64,000 nucleotides of DNA from Halobellus captivus. GTDB lineage: Archaea > Halobacteriota > Halobacteria > Halobacteriales > Haloferacaceae. Below the pieces are notes generated by a model. That model was not told where the DNA came from and ran no database searches. It was given only the letters and a program-made list of their open reading frames with translations. The stretch lies in NCBI RefSeq assembly GCF_007655485.1, contig NZ_VJXQ01000003.1, positions 303,742 to 367,741 of the forward strand, given 5' to 3'. A program made the position numbers and the translations under genes. Below, in pieces: positions 8,365 to 17,017 of this stretch (its first letter is position 1; each line of letters begins with the position of its first letter).

Positions 8365-10413
8365 ATGAACTGGCGGGACGCGGAAGCGACGTACGACGAC
8401 GACGTCCTCGGCGAGACGACGCTGGCTCGGATGTTCGAGGAGAGCGCGGCGCGAAACGCCGACGCGATCGCCCAGCGATACAAGGGCGGCATCTACGACC
8501 GATCGCTCGCGGCGGCCGACGTCGTTCCGGCCGCCCCCGACGGTGCCTACGCCGATCTGACGTACGCCGAGATGCGCGCGCTCGTCCGTCGACTCGCGGC
8601 CGGATTCCGCGATCTGGGTGTCGCACCCGGCGACCGCGTCGGCGTCCTCTCTGACACCCGGATGGAGTGGGCGCAGACGGATTTCGCGCTGCTTTCGGTC
8701 GGCGGCGTCGTCACCACCGTGTACACCTCCTCGTCGGAATCGCAGATCCAGTACCTCCTCTCGGATCCCGGCGCGAGCGGCGTCGTCGTCGAAAACGCGG
8801 ACCTCCTCTCCCACGTCCTCGCCGTCGAGAAGGATCTCTCACTGGAGTTCATCGTCGTGATCGACGAGATCCCCGACGGCAGCGGGATGGGCGGAGCGGT
8901 TCGCGACCGCGACGACATCTACACCCTCGCCGACGTTCACGCCCGCGGAGCCGCTGTCTTCGACGAGGACGACGTCGAGTCGTGGCTGGCGGCGCGCGAG
9001 GTCGACGACCTCGCGTCGCTCATCTACACCTCCGGAACGACCGGCCGCCCGAAGGGCGTCGAACTGACCCACCGGAACTTCCGATCGAACGTCAACCAGA
9101 GCTACCGCCGGTTCGGCCCGCGTCCGGACCGCACTGGCGGATCCATCTCCCCGGAGGCGACGACGCTCTCGTTCCTCCCGCTCGCGCACGTCTTCGAGCG
9201 GTTGGCGGGGCACTACCTGATGTTCGCCGCCGGGGCGACCGTCGCCTACGCCGAGAGCCCCGACACGCTTCGGGAGGATTTCGGGCTCGTCCGCCCGACT
9301 GTCGGGACGTCGGTCCCGCGGGTGTACGAGAAACTCTACGACGCAATCCGGTCGCAGGCATCCGAATCGCCGATCAAGCGCCGGATCTTCGAGTGGGCCG
9401 TCGACGTCGGCCGCGCGCACCAGTCCGCGGACGACCCCGGCGCAGTCCTCGACGCGAAACTCCGGATCGCCGACCGTTTGGTCTTCCAGCAGGTACGCGA
9501 GGCGCTCGGCGACCGCGTCGACTTCCTCATCAGCGGCGGCGGCAGCCTCTCCCCCGAGCTGTGTCGGCTGTACCACGCGATGGGCCTGCCGATTCTGGAG
9601 GGGTACGGGCTCACCGAGACGTCGCCAGTCGTCGCCGCGAACCCGCCGGAGGCCCCGAAAATCGGGACGATCGGCCCGCCGCTCACGGGGGTCGAGACCC
9701 GCCTCGATCCGTCGATCGTCGGCGACGGTGTGGGCGGCAATCCTGGCACGCACAGTGAGAGCGACGATACCGGCGCGCACAGTGAGGGCGGCAATCCCGG
9801 CACGCACAGTGAGAGCGACGCGGAATCCGCGGCGGCGACGGAGGTGGGCGAGCTCCTCGTCCGCGGTCCCAACGTCACCGCGGGCTACTGGAACCGCCCC
9901 GATCAGACCGCCGCGGCGTTCACGGAGGACGGCTGGTTCCGGACGGGCGACATCGTCGAACGGGGTCCCGACGACTACCTCCGGTTCCGCGAGCGGGCCA
10001 AACAGCTCCTGGTGCTTTCGACGGGCAAGAACGTCGCACCCGGTCCGATCGAGGACGGGTTCGCCGCCAGCCCCGTGATCGAACAGTGTGTCGTCGTCGG
10101 CGACGGCCGGAAGTTCGTCTCGGCGCTCCTCGTCCCCAACTTCGAGGGCCTCCGCGAATGGGCCGGACGCGAGGGAATCGACCTTCCCGCGGAGCGAGCG
10201 GCGATCTGTCGCGACGAGCGCGCAGTCGAGCGAATCCAGCGGGAGGTCGACGCCGTCAACGACGGACTGGAGTCGTACGAGCGGATCAAGCAGTTCCGCG
10301 TCCTCTCCGAGGAATTCTCCGAGTCAGACAACACGCTCACGCCGACGATGAAGAAGAAGCGGCGGAACATCCTCGATCGCTACGCCGACCAGATCGAGAT
10401 GCTGTACGAGTGA
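8365..10413 (+). CDS. Long-chain fatty acid-CoA ligase (AMP-forming)
   Basis: A 682-residue ANL-superfamily enzyme. ATG 8365 (MNWRDAEATYDDD) is preferred to the GTG five codons upstream. Motifs: the phosphate-binding loop LIYTSGTTGRPKG, GYGLTETSPVV, the AMP-contacting TGDIVERGPDDYLRF region, and a C-terminal LTPTMKKKRRNILDRY with the catalytic lysine area. It activates fatty acids with ATP and CoA. Between the core strands (about residues 457-485) lies a low-complexity insertion made of repeated GNPGTHSESD units, absent from typical relatives. A thiolase gene lies 2 kb downstream on the other strand, which fits fatty-acid metabolism. Confidence 0.92.
   Translation: MNWRDAEATYDDDVLGETTLARMFEESAARNADAIAQRYKGGIYDRSLAAADVVPAAPDGAYADLTYAEMRALVRRLAAGFRDLGVAPGDRVGVLSDTRMEWAQTDFALLSVGGVVTTVYTSSSESQIQYLLSDPGASGVVVENADLLSHVLAVEKDLSLEFIVVIDEIPDGSGMGGAVRDRDDIYTLADVHARGAAVFDEDDVESWLAAREVDDLASLIYTSGTTGRPKGVELTHRNFRSNVNQSYRRFGPRPDRTGGSISPEATTLSFLPLAHVFERLAGHYLMFAAGATVAYAESPDTLREDFGLVRPTVGTSVPRVYEKLYDAIRSQASESPIKRRIFEWAVDVGRAHQSADDPGAVLDAKLRIADRLVFQQVREALGDRVDFLISGGGSLSPELCRLYHAMGLPILEGYGLTETSPVVAANPPEAPKIGTIGPPLTGVETRLDPSIVGDGVGGNPGTHSESDDTGAHSEGGNPGTHSESDAESAAATEVGELLVRGPNVTAGYWNRPDQTAAAFTEDGWFRTGDIVERGPDDYLRFRERAKQLLVLSTGKNVAPGPIEDGFAASPVIEQCVVVGDGRKFVSALLVPNFEGLREWAGREGIDLPAERAAICRDERAVERIQREVDAVNDGLESYERIKQFRVLSEEFSESDNTLTPTMKKKRRNILDRYADQIEMLYE
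9732..9819 (+). repeat. In-frame 54-bp coding repeat inside acyl-CoA ligase
   Basis: Two 34-bp copies (9732-9765 and 9786-9819) differ at one base and are separated by a shorter half-copy containing GCGCACAGTGAG. They encode GGNPGTHSESD, TGAHSEG and GGNPGTHSESD, adding roughly 30 residues without breaking the frame. The repeat sits at a surface-loop position just before EVGELLVRGPNVTAGYW. Confidence 0.9.
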
Positions 10414-10495
10414 CCCCCGGAATCTGGATCGACGGGGCGGAGGCGTGGTTTTATGCGCTCACGTCCCACCGAGAGAGACGTATGGAGGGACGATA

Positions 10496-12364
10496 GTGGC
10501 CGCCGCCGGTGGCTCGTTGCTGCTGCCCATCGTCGCCGCGATCATCGGAATCGGGGTGATCGCCCAGCTCCTCGCGGACCGGTTCCAGGTCCCGAGCGTC
10601 GTGTTCCTCATCGCGGCTGGCATCCTCCTCGGACCGGAGGTACTCGGCGTCGTGGGGCCGGACTCCTTCGGCAACGCGCTGGGCGCGATCGTCGGCCTCT
10701 CGGTGGCGATCATCGTCTTCGAGGGCGCGTTCCACCTCCGAGCCGAGAAGCTCGGGGAGGCACCGGCGGCGACGGTGAAGCTGATCACGTTCGGTGCGGC
10801 CATCGCGCTGGTGGGGACCGCGACCGCCGTCCACTTTCTGCTCAGTGCGCCCTGGGACATCTCGTTTCTCATCGGCGCGCTCCTCGTCGCGACGGGGCCG
10901 ACCGTGGTCACGCCCATCCTTCGAGTCGTCCCGACCCGCGACCGGGTCGCGGCCGTCTTAGAGACCGAGGGCATCGTCAACGACGTGACGGCGGCCATCC
11001 TCGCGGTCGTGATCTTCAACGCGATTAACGTCGGCATCGACGAGCCCCTGGCGCTCCTGACGCTGTTCGCGGAGCGCCTCGGCGTCGGGGTCGTCGTCGG
11101 CGGGATCGTCGCCGGAGTGCTGTTCTATCTCCTCCGGTACGTGGACCTCTCGCCGGGGAACGCCCCCCGAAACGCTCGGCTGCTCGTCCTCGCGGGCGCG
11201 CTCGTCGCCTACGGCGCGGCGGACACGATCGACACGGAGGCGGGCGTCGCCGCCGTCGCGACCGCGGGAATCCTGCTCGGGAACGCCGACGTGCCGTACG
11301 AGGAGGAGATTTCGGCGTTCAAAGGCGACGTGACGCTCGTCGTCCTCTCGTTCGTCTTCATCGCGCTCGCAGCGCTCCTGCGCTTCGACGTGCTGCTGAC
11401 GCTCGGCGTCCGCGGACTGGCCGTCGCCGTCATCGTGGCACTCGTCCTGCGCCCGGCGTTAGTGTTTCTCTCCGCGGCAGGCGATCGGTTCACCACCGGC
11501 GAAAAGTGGTTCATGAGTCTCGTCGGCCCCAGAGGCATCATCCCGGCGTCGGTCGCGACGCTCTTCGCCATCGGTCTCCGCGACGCGGGACGAACCGCGT
11601 CGGCGGACCTCCTCGTCGGGACGGTCTTTCTCGTCATCTTCGTCACCGTCGTGTTCGAGGGCGGCTTCGCCCGACAGATCGCAGAACACCTCGACATCAT
11701 TCCAATGCGCGTACTCATCATCGGAGGCGGCTCGGTGGGCCGATCCCTCGCCGAGCGCCTCGAAGACCGCGGCGAGAACGTAGTGCTCATCGAACAGAAC
11801 CAAGCGGTCGTCGAGACCGCCCGTAACGCCGGATTCACCGTTCACCACGGCGACGGCACCGACACCGACGTCCTGCAATCTGCGGGCGCGGAGAAGGCCC
11901 GGATCGTCGTCGGCGCGACCGGCGACGACGACGTGAACCTGCTCGTCTCGCAGCTCTCCAGCTCGAAGTTCGATCCCGAGACCCTCGTCGCGCGGGTGAA
12001 CAACCCGAACAACGCCGAGGCGTTCGAAGAGCTAGGCGTTCGGACCATCTCGGCGTCGCTCGCGACGGCGCAGGCGATGGACAACTACATCGAACGCCCG
12101 TCGATGATGGAGTGGATGGACGAGGTGGGCCACACCGGGGACATTCAGGAGATCGAAGTCACCACGGAGGAGCTGATCGGACACACGATGCGCGAGATCG
12201 GCCCGAAGCTCCCGGGCGACTGTCTGATCGCGCTCGTTCAGCGGGATGGCGACACGCAGGTCCCCGGTGCGGACTTCACGATCGAGCGCGGCGACCGTCT
12301 CACGGTCATCGGCAGCCGCGAAGCGGTCCGTGAGGCGATCCAGTTCGTCAACCCCGACGCGTAA
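10496..12364 (+). CDS. Cation:proton antiporter (CPA1/NhaP type) with TrkA-N and TrkA-C domains
   Basis: A 622-residue protein. The GTG at 10496 (preceded by GGAGGG) starts the first membrane helix and is preferred to the upstream frame beginning at 10445. Residues 1 to about 400 hold around 12 helices of a Na+/H+ exchanger, with LLVATGPTVVTPILR and the SLVGPRGIIPASVATL motif. After this comes a Rossmann TrkA-N domain (RVLIIGGGSVGRSLAERL) and a TrkA-C domain near the C-terminus (LIGHTMREIGPKLPGDCLIA). TrkA domains bind nucleotides and gate transport. Such antiporters maintain Na+ and pH balance in haloarchaea. Its stop lies 105 bp from the convergent thiolase stop. Confidence 0.9.
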   Translation: MAAAGGSLLLPIVAAIIGIGVIAQLLADRFQVPSVVFLIAAGILLGPEVLGVVGPDSFGNALGAIVGLSVAIIVFEGAFHLRAEKLGEAPAATVKLITFGAAIALVGTATAVHFLLSAPWDISFLIGALLVATGPTVVTPILRVVPTRDRVAAVLETEGIVNDVTAAILAVVIFNAINVGIDEPLALLTLFAERLGVGVVVGGIVAGVLFYLLRYVDLSPGNAPRNARLLVLAGALVAYGAADTIDTEAGVAAVATAGILLGNADVPYEEEISAFKGDVTLVVLSFVFIALAALLRFDVLLTLGVRGLAVAVIVALVLRPALVFLSAAGDRFTTGEKWFMSLVGPRGIIPASVATLFAIGLRDAGRTASADLLVGTVFLVIFVTVVFEGGFARQIAEHLDIIPMRVLIIGGGSVGRSLAERLEDRGENVVLIEQNQAVVETARNAGFTVHHGDGTDTDVLQSAGAEKARIVVGATGDDDVNLLVSQLSSSKFDPETLVARVNNPNNAEAFEELGVRTISASLATAQAMDNYIERPSMMEWMDEVGHTGDIQEIEVTTEELIGHTMREIGPKLPGDCLIALVQRDGDTQVPGADFTIERGDRLTVIGSREAVREAIQFVNPDA

Positions 12365-12379
12365 GGAGAGATCGGCCCT

Positions 12380-12482
12380 CATCGACGGGGACTACCGCGA
12401 CCTTCCTCGACGAGGACTACCGCGGACTTTCCTCAACGCCGATTACCACGAATTTTCCTCAACGCCGACTATCGCGAGAACT
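12380..12482. repeat. 26-bp degenerate tandem repeat, 4 copies, running into thiolase 3' end
   Basis: Units start at 12380, 12405, 12431 and 12457, with lengths 25, 26, 26 and 26. Consensus is CCTCRACGMSGAYTACCRCGR followed by a short T run. Units 3 and 4 share CCTCAACGCCGA. The last unit contains the thiolase stop codon (complement of CTA at 12469-12471), so the array appears to have grown out of the gene's 3' end. The T runs could help terminate transcription between these convergent genes. Confidence 0.85.
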
Positions 12483-13602
12483 CGATCGCCGCGCCCTGTC
12501 CGAATCCCACGCAGAGCGTCGCGAGCCCGCGTTCGACGTCGCGCGTTCGCATCTCGTGGAGCAGCGTGACGGGAAGGCGCGCGCCCGACGCGCCGAGCGG
12601 GTGCCCGATCGCGATCGCGCCGCCGTTGACGTTGTACCGCTCGGGATCGACGCCGAGTTCGCGACGCGCGTAGACGCACTGGCTCGCGAACGCCTCGTTG
12701 AGTTCGACGAGGTCGTAGTCGTCGATGTCCGTCCCGGCGCGTTCGAGGAGCGAACGCGTCGCCGGGACCGGCCCGATTCCCATCACGGTCGGGTCGACCC
12801 CCGCGACGGCGTTGGTTCCGACTTCCGCGAGGACGTCGAGCCCGTGTTCCTCGGCGAACGCCCGCGAGGTGACGAGCGTGGCGGCCGCGCCGTCGGTCAC
12901 CTGCGAGGAGTTGCCCGCGGTGACGGTCCCGTCGCCGGTGAACGCGGGCGAGAGCCCGGAAAGCGCCTCAAGCGAGGTGTCGGGGCGAATCCCCTCGTCT
13001 TCGGTGACGGTTTCGTCAGCCGTCTCGATCGGGACGATCTCGTCGTCGAAGCGCCCCACCTCGGTCGCCTCGGCGGCGCGCTGGTGCGACTGCAGCGCGT
13101 ATTCGTCTTGGGCCTCGCGGGACACCTCGTACTCGTCTGCGACCTTCTCGGCGGTCATCCCCATCTGAAGCTGGAAGACGTTGTACGCCTCCGAGAGCTC
13201 AGGATGAAGGTGCTGATAGGAGTCGCCGTCCATCGGCACGCGGCTCATACTCTCGACGCCGCCCGCGATGACGCACTCGCGGTTCCCCGCGGCGACCGCG
13301 TCCGAGGCTGAGATGATCGCCTGCATCGACGAGGCGCACCAGCGGTTGATCGTCGTCGCCGGGACGCTCTCGCCCAACTCGGAGAGCAACGCGATCACGC
13401 GGGCGACGTTGTTGTCCTGCTCGCCGCGCTGCTGGGCGACGCCCCACATCAGGTCGTCGATCGCGTCGCTGTCGAGTCCGGTTTCGGCCAGAATGTGGTC
13501 GATCAGCGCGATGGAGAGATCCTCGCTGCGGACGTCCTCGAAGACGCCACCGGCCTTTCCGAACGGCGTTCGGTACGCGGCGGCGATGACTGGTGTCGGC
13601 AT
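12469..13602 (-). CDS. Thiolase family protein (acetyl-CoA C-acyltransferase)
   Basis: A 377-residue thiolase. Catalytic features: nucleophile Cys89 in NRWCASSMQAI, the NVNGGAIAIGHPLGASGARL motif with the catalytic His, and the C-terminal LCVGFGQGAAIEF with the second cysteine (GFGQG in place of the usual GGGQG). Length fits degradative or biosynthetic thiolases, which interconvert acetyl-CoA and acetoacetyl-CoA or cleave 3-ketoacyl-CoA. Direction in vivo cannot be told from sequence. No partner hydratase or dehydrogenase is adjacent. A TATA-like TTTTATCA (near 13628 on the minus strand) lies about 25 bp before the ATG. Confidence 0.92.
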   Translation of the reverse strand: MPTPVIAAAYRTPFGKAGGVFEDVRSEDLSIALIDHILAETGLDSDAIDDLMWGVAQQRGEQDNNVARVIALLSELGESVPATTINRWCASSMQAIISASDAVAAGNRECVIAGGVESMSRVPMDGDSYQHLHPELSEAYNVFQLQMGMTAEKVADEYEVSREAQDEYALQSHQRAAEATEVGRFDDEIVPIETADETVTEDEGIRPDTSLEALSGLSPAFTGDGTVTAGNSSQVTDGAAATLVTSRAFAEEHGLDVLAEVGTNAVAGVDPTVMGIGPVPATRSLLERAGTDIDDYDLVELNEAFASQCVYARRELGVDPERYNVNGGAIAIGHPLGASGARLPVTLLHEMRTRDVERGLATLCVGFGQGAAIEFSR

Positions 13603-13754
13603 AGTATTCTCTCCCGTCGCCGTCGTGATAAAAGGAATAGAACGCGAGAGGTCGGACGCGGAGTTTTCGCGTCCGATCCGTTGAACGGTGGTCGGTGGTT
13701 GCTGGTACCGACGTTCCGACGCGCTTATGCGACTGAGTCGGCAACGTCTTTGGG

Positions 13755-15131
13755 ATGAGTAACCGGGCTCTCGAGGTCGTCGAATTTCTCCTCACGGCGC
13801 ACCTCTACAGCGAAAACCGTGATCTCGACGAGAACGATCTGCCGCCGCGGTATCGACGTGTCTTCTGGACGGAGCCGTCCGACGACGACGAGGACGACGG
13901 ACCGAACGTCGTCGGCATCGAGCGGCCGCTCGTCGTCACCGATAGCGTCGCGCGAAAGGCAACCGGGGTCGAGCACCCGTGGGAATCGATCTCCGATCTG
14001 CTCTTCACCCAGCGAGAGGAGTTCTCGGGGCGAATCTCGCTGACGCAACCGGAGATGGCGATCGAGTGGTTCCTCGACCGCGCAGACCGCGAGCGGCTGG
14101 AGACGAACCCGACGGTCGCGGCCGCCGTCGAGGGTCGTGAGGGCGTCGACGTGACGCACGCCGAGGCGCTCGAGCACACCCGCCCGATCCACGCCGACCG
14201 CGTCTGGATCGACAGCCTCCTGGAGGAGTACTTCGACGAGGACGAGGACGGCGAGATGCTCGATCTCGTGCAGGTCCGCGCGCCCGAGGAGATCGAGATG
14301 ACCCTCAACGACCTCGTGCTGACGGGCGATCAAGAGGGCGAGATTCACAAACTGATGCAGGCGATCGAACACCGCGAGTACCTCGCCGAGATCGGCCTGC
14401 GCGAAATCGGGAAGATCCTCTTCGTCGGGCCGCCGGGAACCGGGAAGACGACCGTCTCGCGCGCGTTGGCCCACGAACTCGGCCTGCCGTTCGTCGAGGT
14501 GAAGCTCTCGATGATCACGAGCCAGTACCTCGGCGAGACCGCGAAGAACGTCGAGAAGACCTTCGAGGTCGCCAAACGACTCTCGCCGTGTATCCTCTTC
14601 ATCGACGAGTTCGACTCCGTCGCGAAGACGCGCCGCTCGGACGAACACGCGGCGCTGAAGCGCGCGGTCAACACGCTGCTGAAGAGCATCGACGACATCT
14701 CGCTGATCCGCGACGAGGTGATCCTGATCGGCGCGACCAACCACCCCGACCAGCTCGATGCGGCGGCGTGGCGGCGCTTCGACGAGATCGTGAACTTCCC
14801 GAAGCCGGACAGTCAGATGCGCTCGGACATCCTCCGGATCATCACCCGCCGGATGGACATCGACGACTTCGACCCCGACGCCGTCGCCGATTTGACGGAA
14901 GGGCTCACGGGCTCGGACCTCCGGATGGTCCTTCGGGAGGCGGTGTTGGAGGCGCTGACCGAGGACAGAATGACGCTCACGCAGCAGGACATCGTCGAGG
15001 CCGTCGAGGACTTCGAAGAGCGTGACAACCTCAAGAATATGGATATGATGTCCGACGGCGAACAGCTCGTCGCGGGCAACGGCGGCGACGACGAGCATTC
15101 ACACGACCACGACCACGATCACGACCACTGA
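13755..15131 (+). CDS. AAA family ATPase with His-rich C-terminal tail
   Basis: A 458-residue protein. Residues 1-180 form an acidic N-terminal domain; residues 185-440 form one AAA module with Walker A GPPGTGKT (225-232), Walker B ILFIDEFD (280-287), sensor-1 GATNHPDQLD and an arginine-finger region RRFDEIVNFPKP, then a small helical domain (LTGSDLRMVLREAVLEAL). It resembles archaeal CDC48-like/proteasome-related single-AAA proteins but lacks the coiled-coil-OB of PAN. The protein ends in HSHDHDHDHDH, a likely metal-binding tail. Substrate unknown. It is divergent from the thiolase gene. Confidence 0.87.
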   Translation: MSNRALEVVEFLLTAHLYSENRDLDENDLPPRYRRVFWTEPSDDDEDDGPNVVGIERPLVVTDSVARKATGVEHPWESISDLLFTQREEFSGRISLTQPEMAIEWFLDRADRERLETNPTVAAAVEGREGVDVTHAEALEHTRPIHADRVWIDSLLEEYFDEDEDGEMLDLVQVRAPEEIEMTLNDLVLTGDQEGEIHKLMQAIEHREYLAEIGLREIGKILFVGPPGTGKTTVSRALAHELGLPFVEVKLSMITSQYLGETAKNVEKTFEVAKRLSPCILFIDEFDSVAKTRRSDEHAALKRAVNTLLKSIDDISLIRDEVILIGATNHPDQLDAAAWRRFDEIVNFPKPDSQMRSDILRIITRRMDIDDFDPDAVADLTEGLTGSDLRMVLREAVLEALTEDRMTLTQQDIVEAVEDFEERDNLKNMDMMSDGEQLVAGNGGDDEHSHDHDHDHDH

Positions 15132-15218
15132 GGGTAGCTCGATCAGTGCGGTCTCGGCTGCCGTCTTCGGACGCCGCTTCGACCACGCTTATCATCTGCC
15201 CGCTCTCATTCCTCTACG

Positions 15219-16043
15219 ATGCGGGTCACACTCCTCGGAACGGGCGACACGACCGGGACGCCGACGGTCGGCTGCGAGTGCGACACCTGCGCGGAAGCGC
15301 GCCGCCGCGGCGTCGAGCGAACGCGCTTTTCGGTCCACGTCGAGAACGAGCGCAGCGGCGAGTCGCTGCTCGTCGACTTCAGCCCGGACTTCCGCCACCA
15401 GTTTCTGACGCAGGAGGTCCCGCTCCCGGACGCCGGAATCGTCACGCACATCCACTTCGACCACTTGGACGGCCTCGGCAACGCCTACCGGCTGTTCGAC
15501 GACCTTCCCGTCCACGCCGCCGACGAAACCGATCCACAGACCGGCGAGAGCGTCGCCGAGACCGTCTCGCGGAAGTACGACTATCTCGATCGAGTGCACG
15601 TCAGTCCGGAGACGCCGTTCGAGCCGTTCGAGGTCTGCGGACTGGAGGTCACCCTCGTCCCGGTCGACCACCCGCCGCTGATCTGCTTCGGCCTCGCGAT
15701 CGAGGATACAGAAACGGGAGCGAAACTGTCGCTGTCGGGTGATACGAGCTACGGCATTCCCGAGGCGTCGCGGGCGGTCCTCGACGATCCGGACCTGCTG
15801 CTCGCCGACGGTATCGTGCCCGCGTCGCTAAGCGAGCACCACCCTCGCGGTGGGAAGCACGTCGGCGCGGACGGCGTCCCGCGGACGTTCGGGCAGAAAC
15901 ACATGACCCGAGAGGGGGCGCTGGCGCTCGCTCGCGACTTATCCGCGACGGAAACGCGGATCGTCCACACGGCGCACTTTTATCCCGCAAATGAGGCGTT
16001 CGAGGAGCCGCTGGCGATCGACGGCGAGACGTACGAGCTGTGA
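15219..16043 (+). CDS. PhnP-like metallo-beta-lactamase fold hydrolase
   Basis: A 274-residue MBL-fold enzyme. The N-terminus MRVTLLGTGDTTGTPTVGC leads to GCECDTC (Cys19, 21, 24), the structural zinc cysteines seen in PhnP. The active-site motif is THIHFDHLDG, followed by VPVDHPPLICFG and SLSGDTSYG. PhnP hydrolyses cyclic ribose phosphates in bacteria; archaeal relatives act without phosphonate genes, and none is present here. A role in cyclic-nucleotide or tRNA-derived phosphate turnover is only an inference. Confidence 0.85.
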   Translation: MRVTLLGTGDTTGTPTVGCECDTCAEARRRGVERTRFSVHVENERSGESLLVDFSPDFRHQFLTQEVPLPDAGIVTHIHFDHLDGLGNAYRLFDDLPVHAADETDPQTGESVAETVSRKYDYLDRVHVSPETPFEPFEVCGLEVTLVPVDHPPLICFGLAIEDTETGAKLSLSGDTSYGIPEASRAVLDDPDLLLADGIVPASLSEHHPRGGKHVGADGVPRTFGQKHMTREGALALARDLSATETRIVHTAHFYPANEAFEEPLAIDGETYEL

Positions 16044-16082
16044 TCGGGGACGACAAACAGTGATCATTGCCTGTCGGCTGTG

Positions 16083-16844
16083 TCAGCGTTCGTTCATCCC
16101 GCCCGAGAGCAGTCGACCCGCTCCCGCCACCTGCGTGCTGAGATTGAGCTGATCGAGGATCTCGTAGGTGGTCGCCGTCGCCGCCGAGAACACGGGCAGC
16201 CCGAACTTGTCCTCTGCCGCCTGAATCGAAGCGAGCGACGGCATCTGCACGCACGAGGAGAGGACGAGCGCGTCGGCGTTCTCGGTATCGAGGTCCTCGG
16301 CGATGGTGAGCAGGTTCCGCTGGTCAAGTTGTGCGACCTCGAGGTTGTCGGGACATTCGAGCGTCTCGTAGTCGATTACCTCCACGCCTGTGTCCTCGAA
16401 GTATTCGATAACTGTCTGCGTGAGCGCTTCCATATAGGGCGCGATCAGTACCACGTTTTCGGCTTCCAGCCGTTCGAGCGCCCGAACGAGGGCGCCCGCG
16501 CTCGTGACGACCGGTGCTTCCGCGTCGTTCTCGACGGTTCGCTGACGGAGAGTGGCTTCGCTCTCCTCGTGGTATCCGGGTCCCTGCGCCATAATGCCGA
16601 TGAGGCAGGCGTAGGCGAGGACGTCACAGCGGGCATCGGATAGTAACGTCGCGCAGTCTTCCGACTGCTCGTCCATACGCGCTAACTCCTCTTGGGTCAC
16701 ACTCTGCATCCGCATCCGACTGGAATGGAACGTGAACGATTCGGCGTAGTGATCCGGACGGGCCTGTAACATCGCCGGAATCTCCGTCTCCATCGTGACG
16801 TTCGAACTGGGTACGATCAGCCCGACTCGGAAATCGTTCTTCAT
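16083..16844 (-). CDS. Maleate isomerase-like enzyme (Asp/Glu racemase superfamily)
   Basis: A 253-residue protein. It matches maleate cis-trans isomerases: VPSSNVTMETEIPAML at 11-26, FHSSRMRMQSVT, catalytic Cys80 in YACLIGIMAQGPGYH and Cys198 in SSCVQMPSLASIQ. Both cysteines needed for isomerisation or racemisation are present. Maleate isomerase turns maleate into fumarate, which feeds the citric acid cycle. It lies downstream of a TRAP-TAXI transporter on the same strand, but with 173 bp and its own repeat-bearing promoter region. No maleamate or nicotinate pathway gene is near. Arylmalonate decarboxylase-like or other dicarboxylate chemistry cannot be excluded. Confidence 0.82.
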   Translation of the reverse strand: MKNDFRVGLIVPSSNVTMETEIPAMLQARPDHYAESFTFHSSRMRMQSVTQEELARMDEQSEDCATLLSDARCDVLAYACLIGIMAQGPGYHEESEATLRQRTVENDAEAPVVTSAGALVRALERLEAENVVLIAPYMEALTQTVIEYFEDTGVEVIDYETLECPDNLEVAQLDQRNLLTIAEDLDTENADALVLSSCVQMPSLASIQAAEDKFGLPVFSAATATTYEILDQLNLSTQVAGAGRLLSGGMNER

Positions 16845-16875
16845 AGCTCAGCTATCGTTTCGCACCCAGAGGATA

Positions 16876-16931
16876 TGAGAATTAGCCTCACGCTTCCGAT
16901 TTCTGAGAATTATCTCCACGCTTCCGAGTTC
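16876..16931. repeat. Two 28-bp direct repeats upstream of maleate isomerase gene
   Basis: Copies at 16876-16903 and 16904-16931 match at 24 of 28 positions; each begins TGAGAATTA and contains ACGCTTCCGA. They lie 32-87 bp before the ATG at 16844. A TATA-like sequence on the minus strand (TCATATCC, about 16869-16876) sits between the repeats and the gene, so the repeats occupy the usual activator/BRE position. Confidence 0.75.
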
Positions 16932-17017
16932 GGTGCGGGGCTGCTTCGATCCGGCTGGTGACGGAAATGCCCGTCACGGGCTTCGACGCTCCGAAGCGGG
17001 GTGAAAACGGAGGACTC

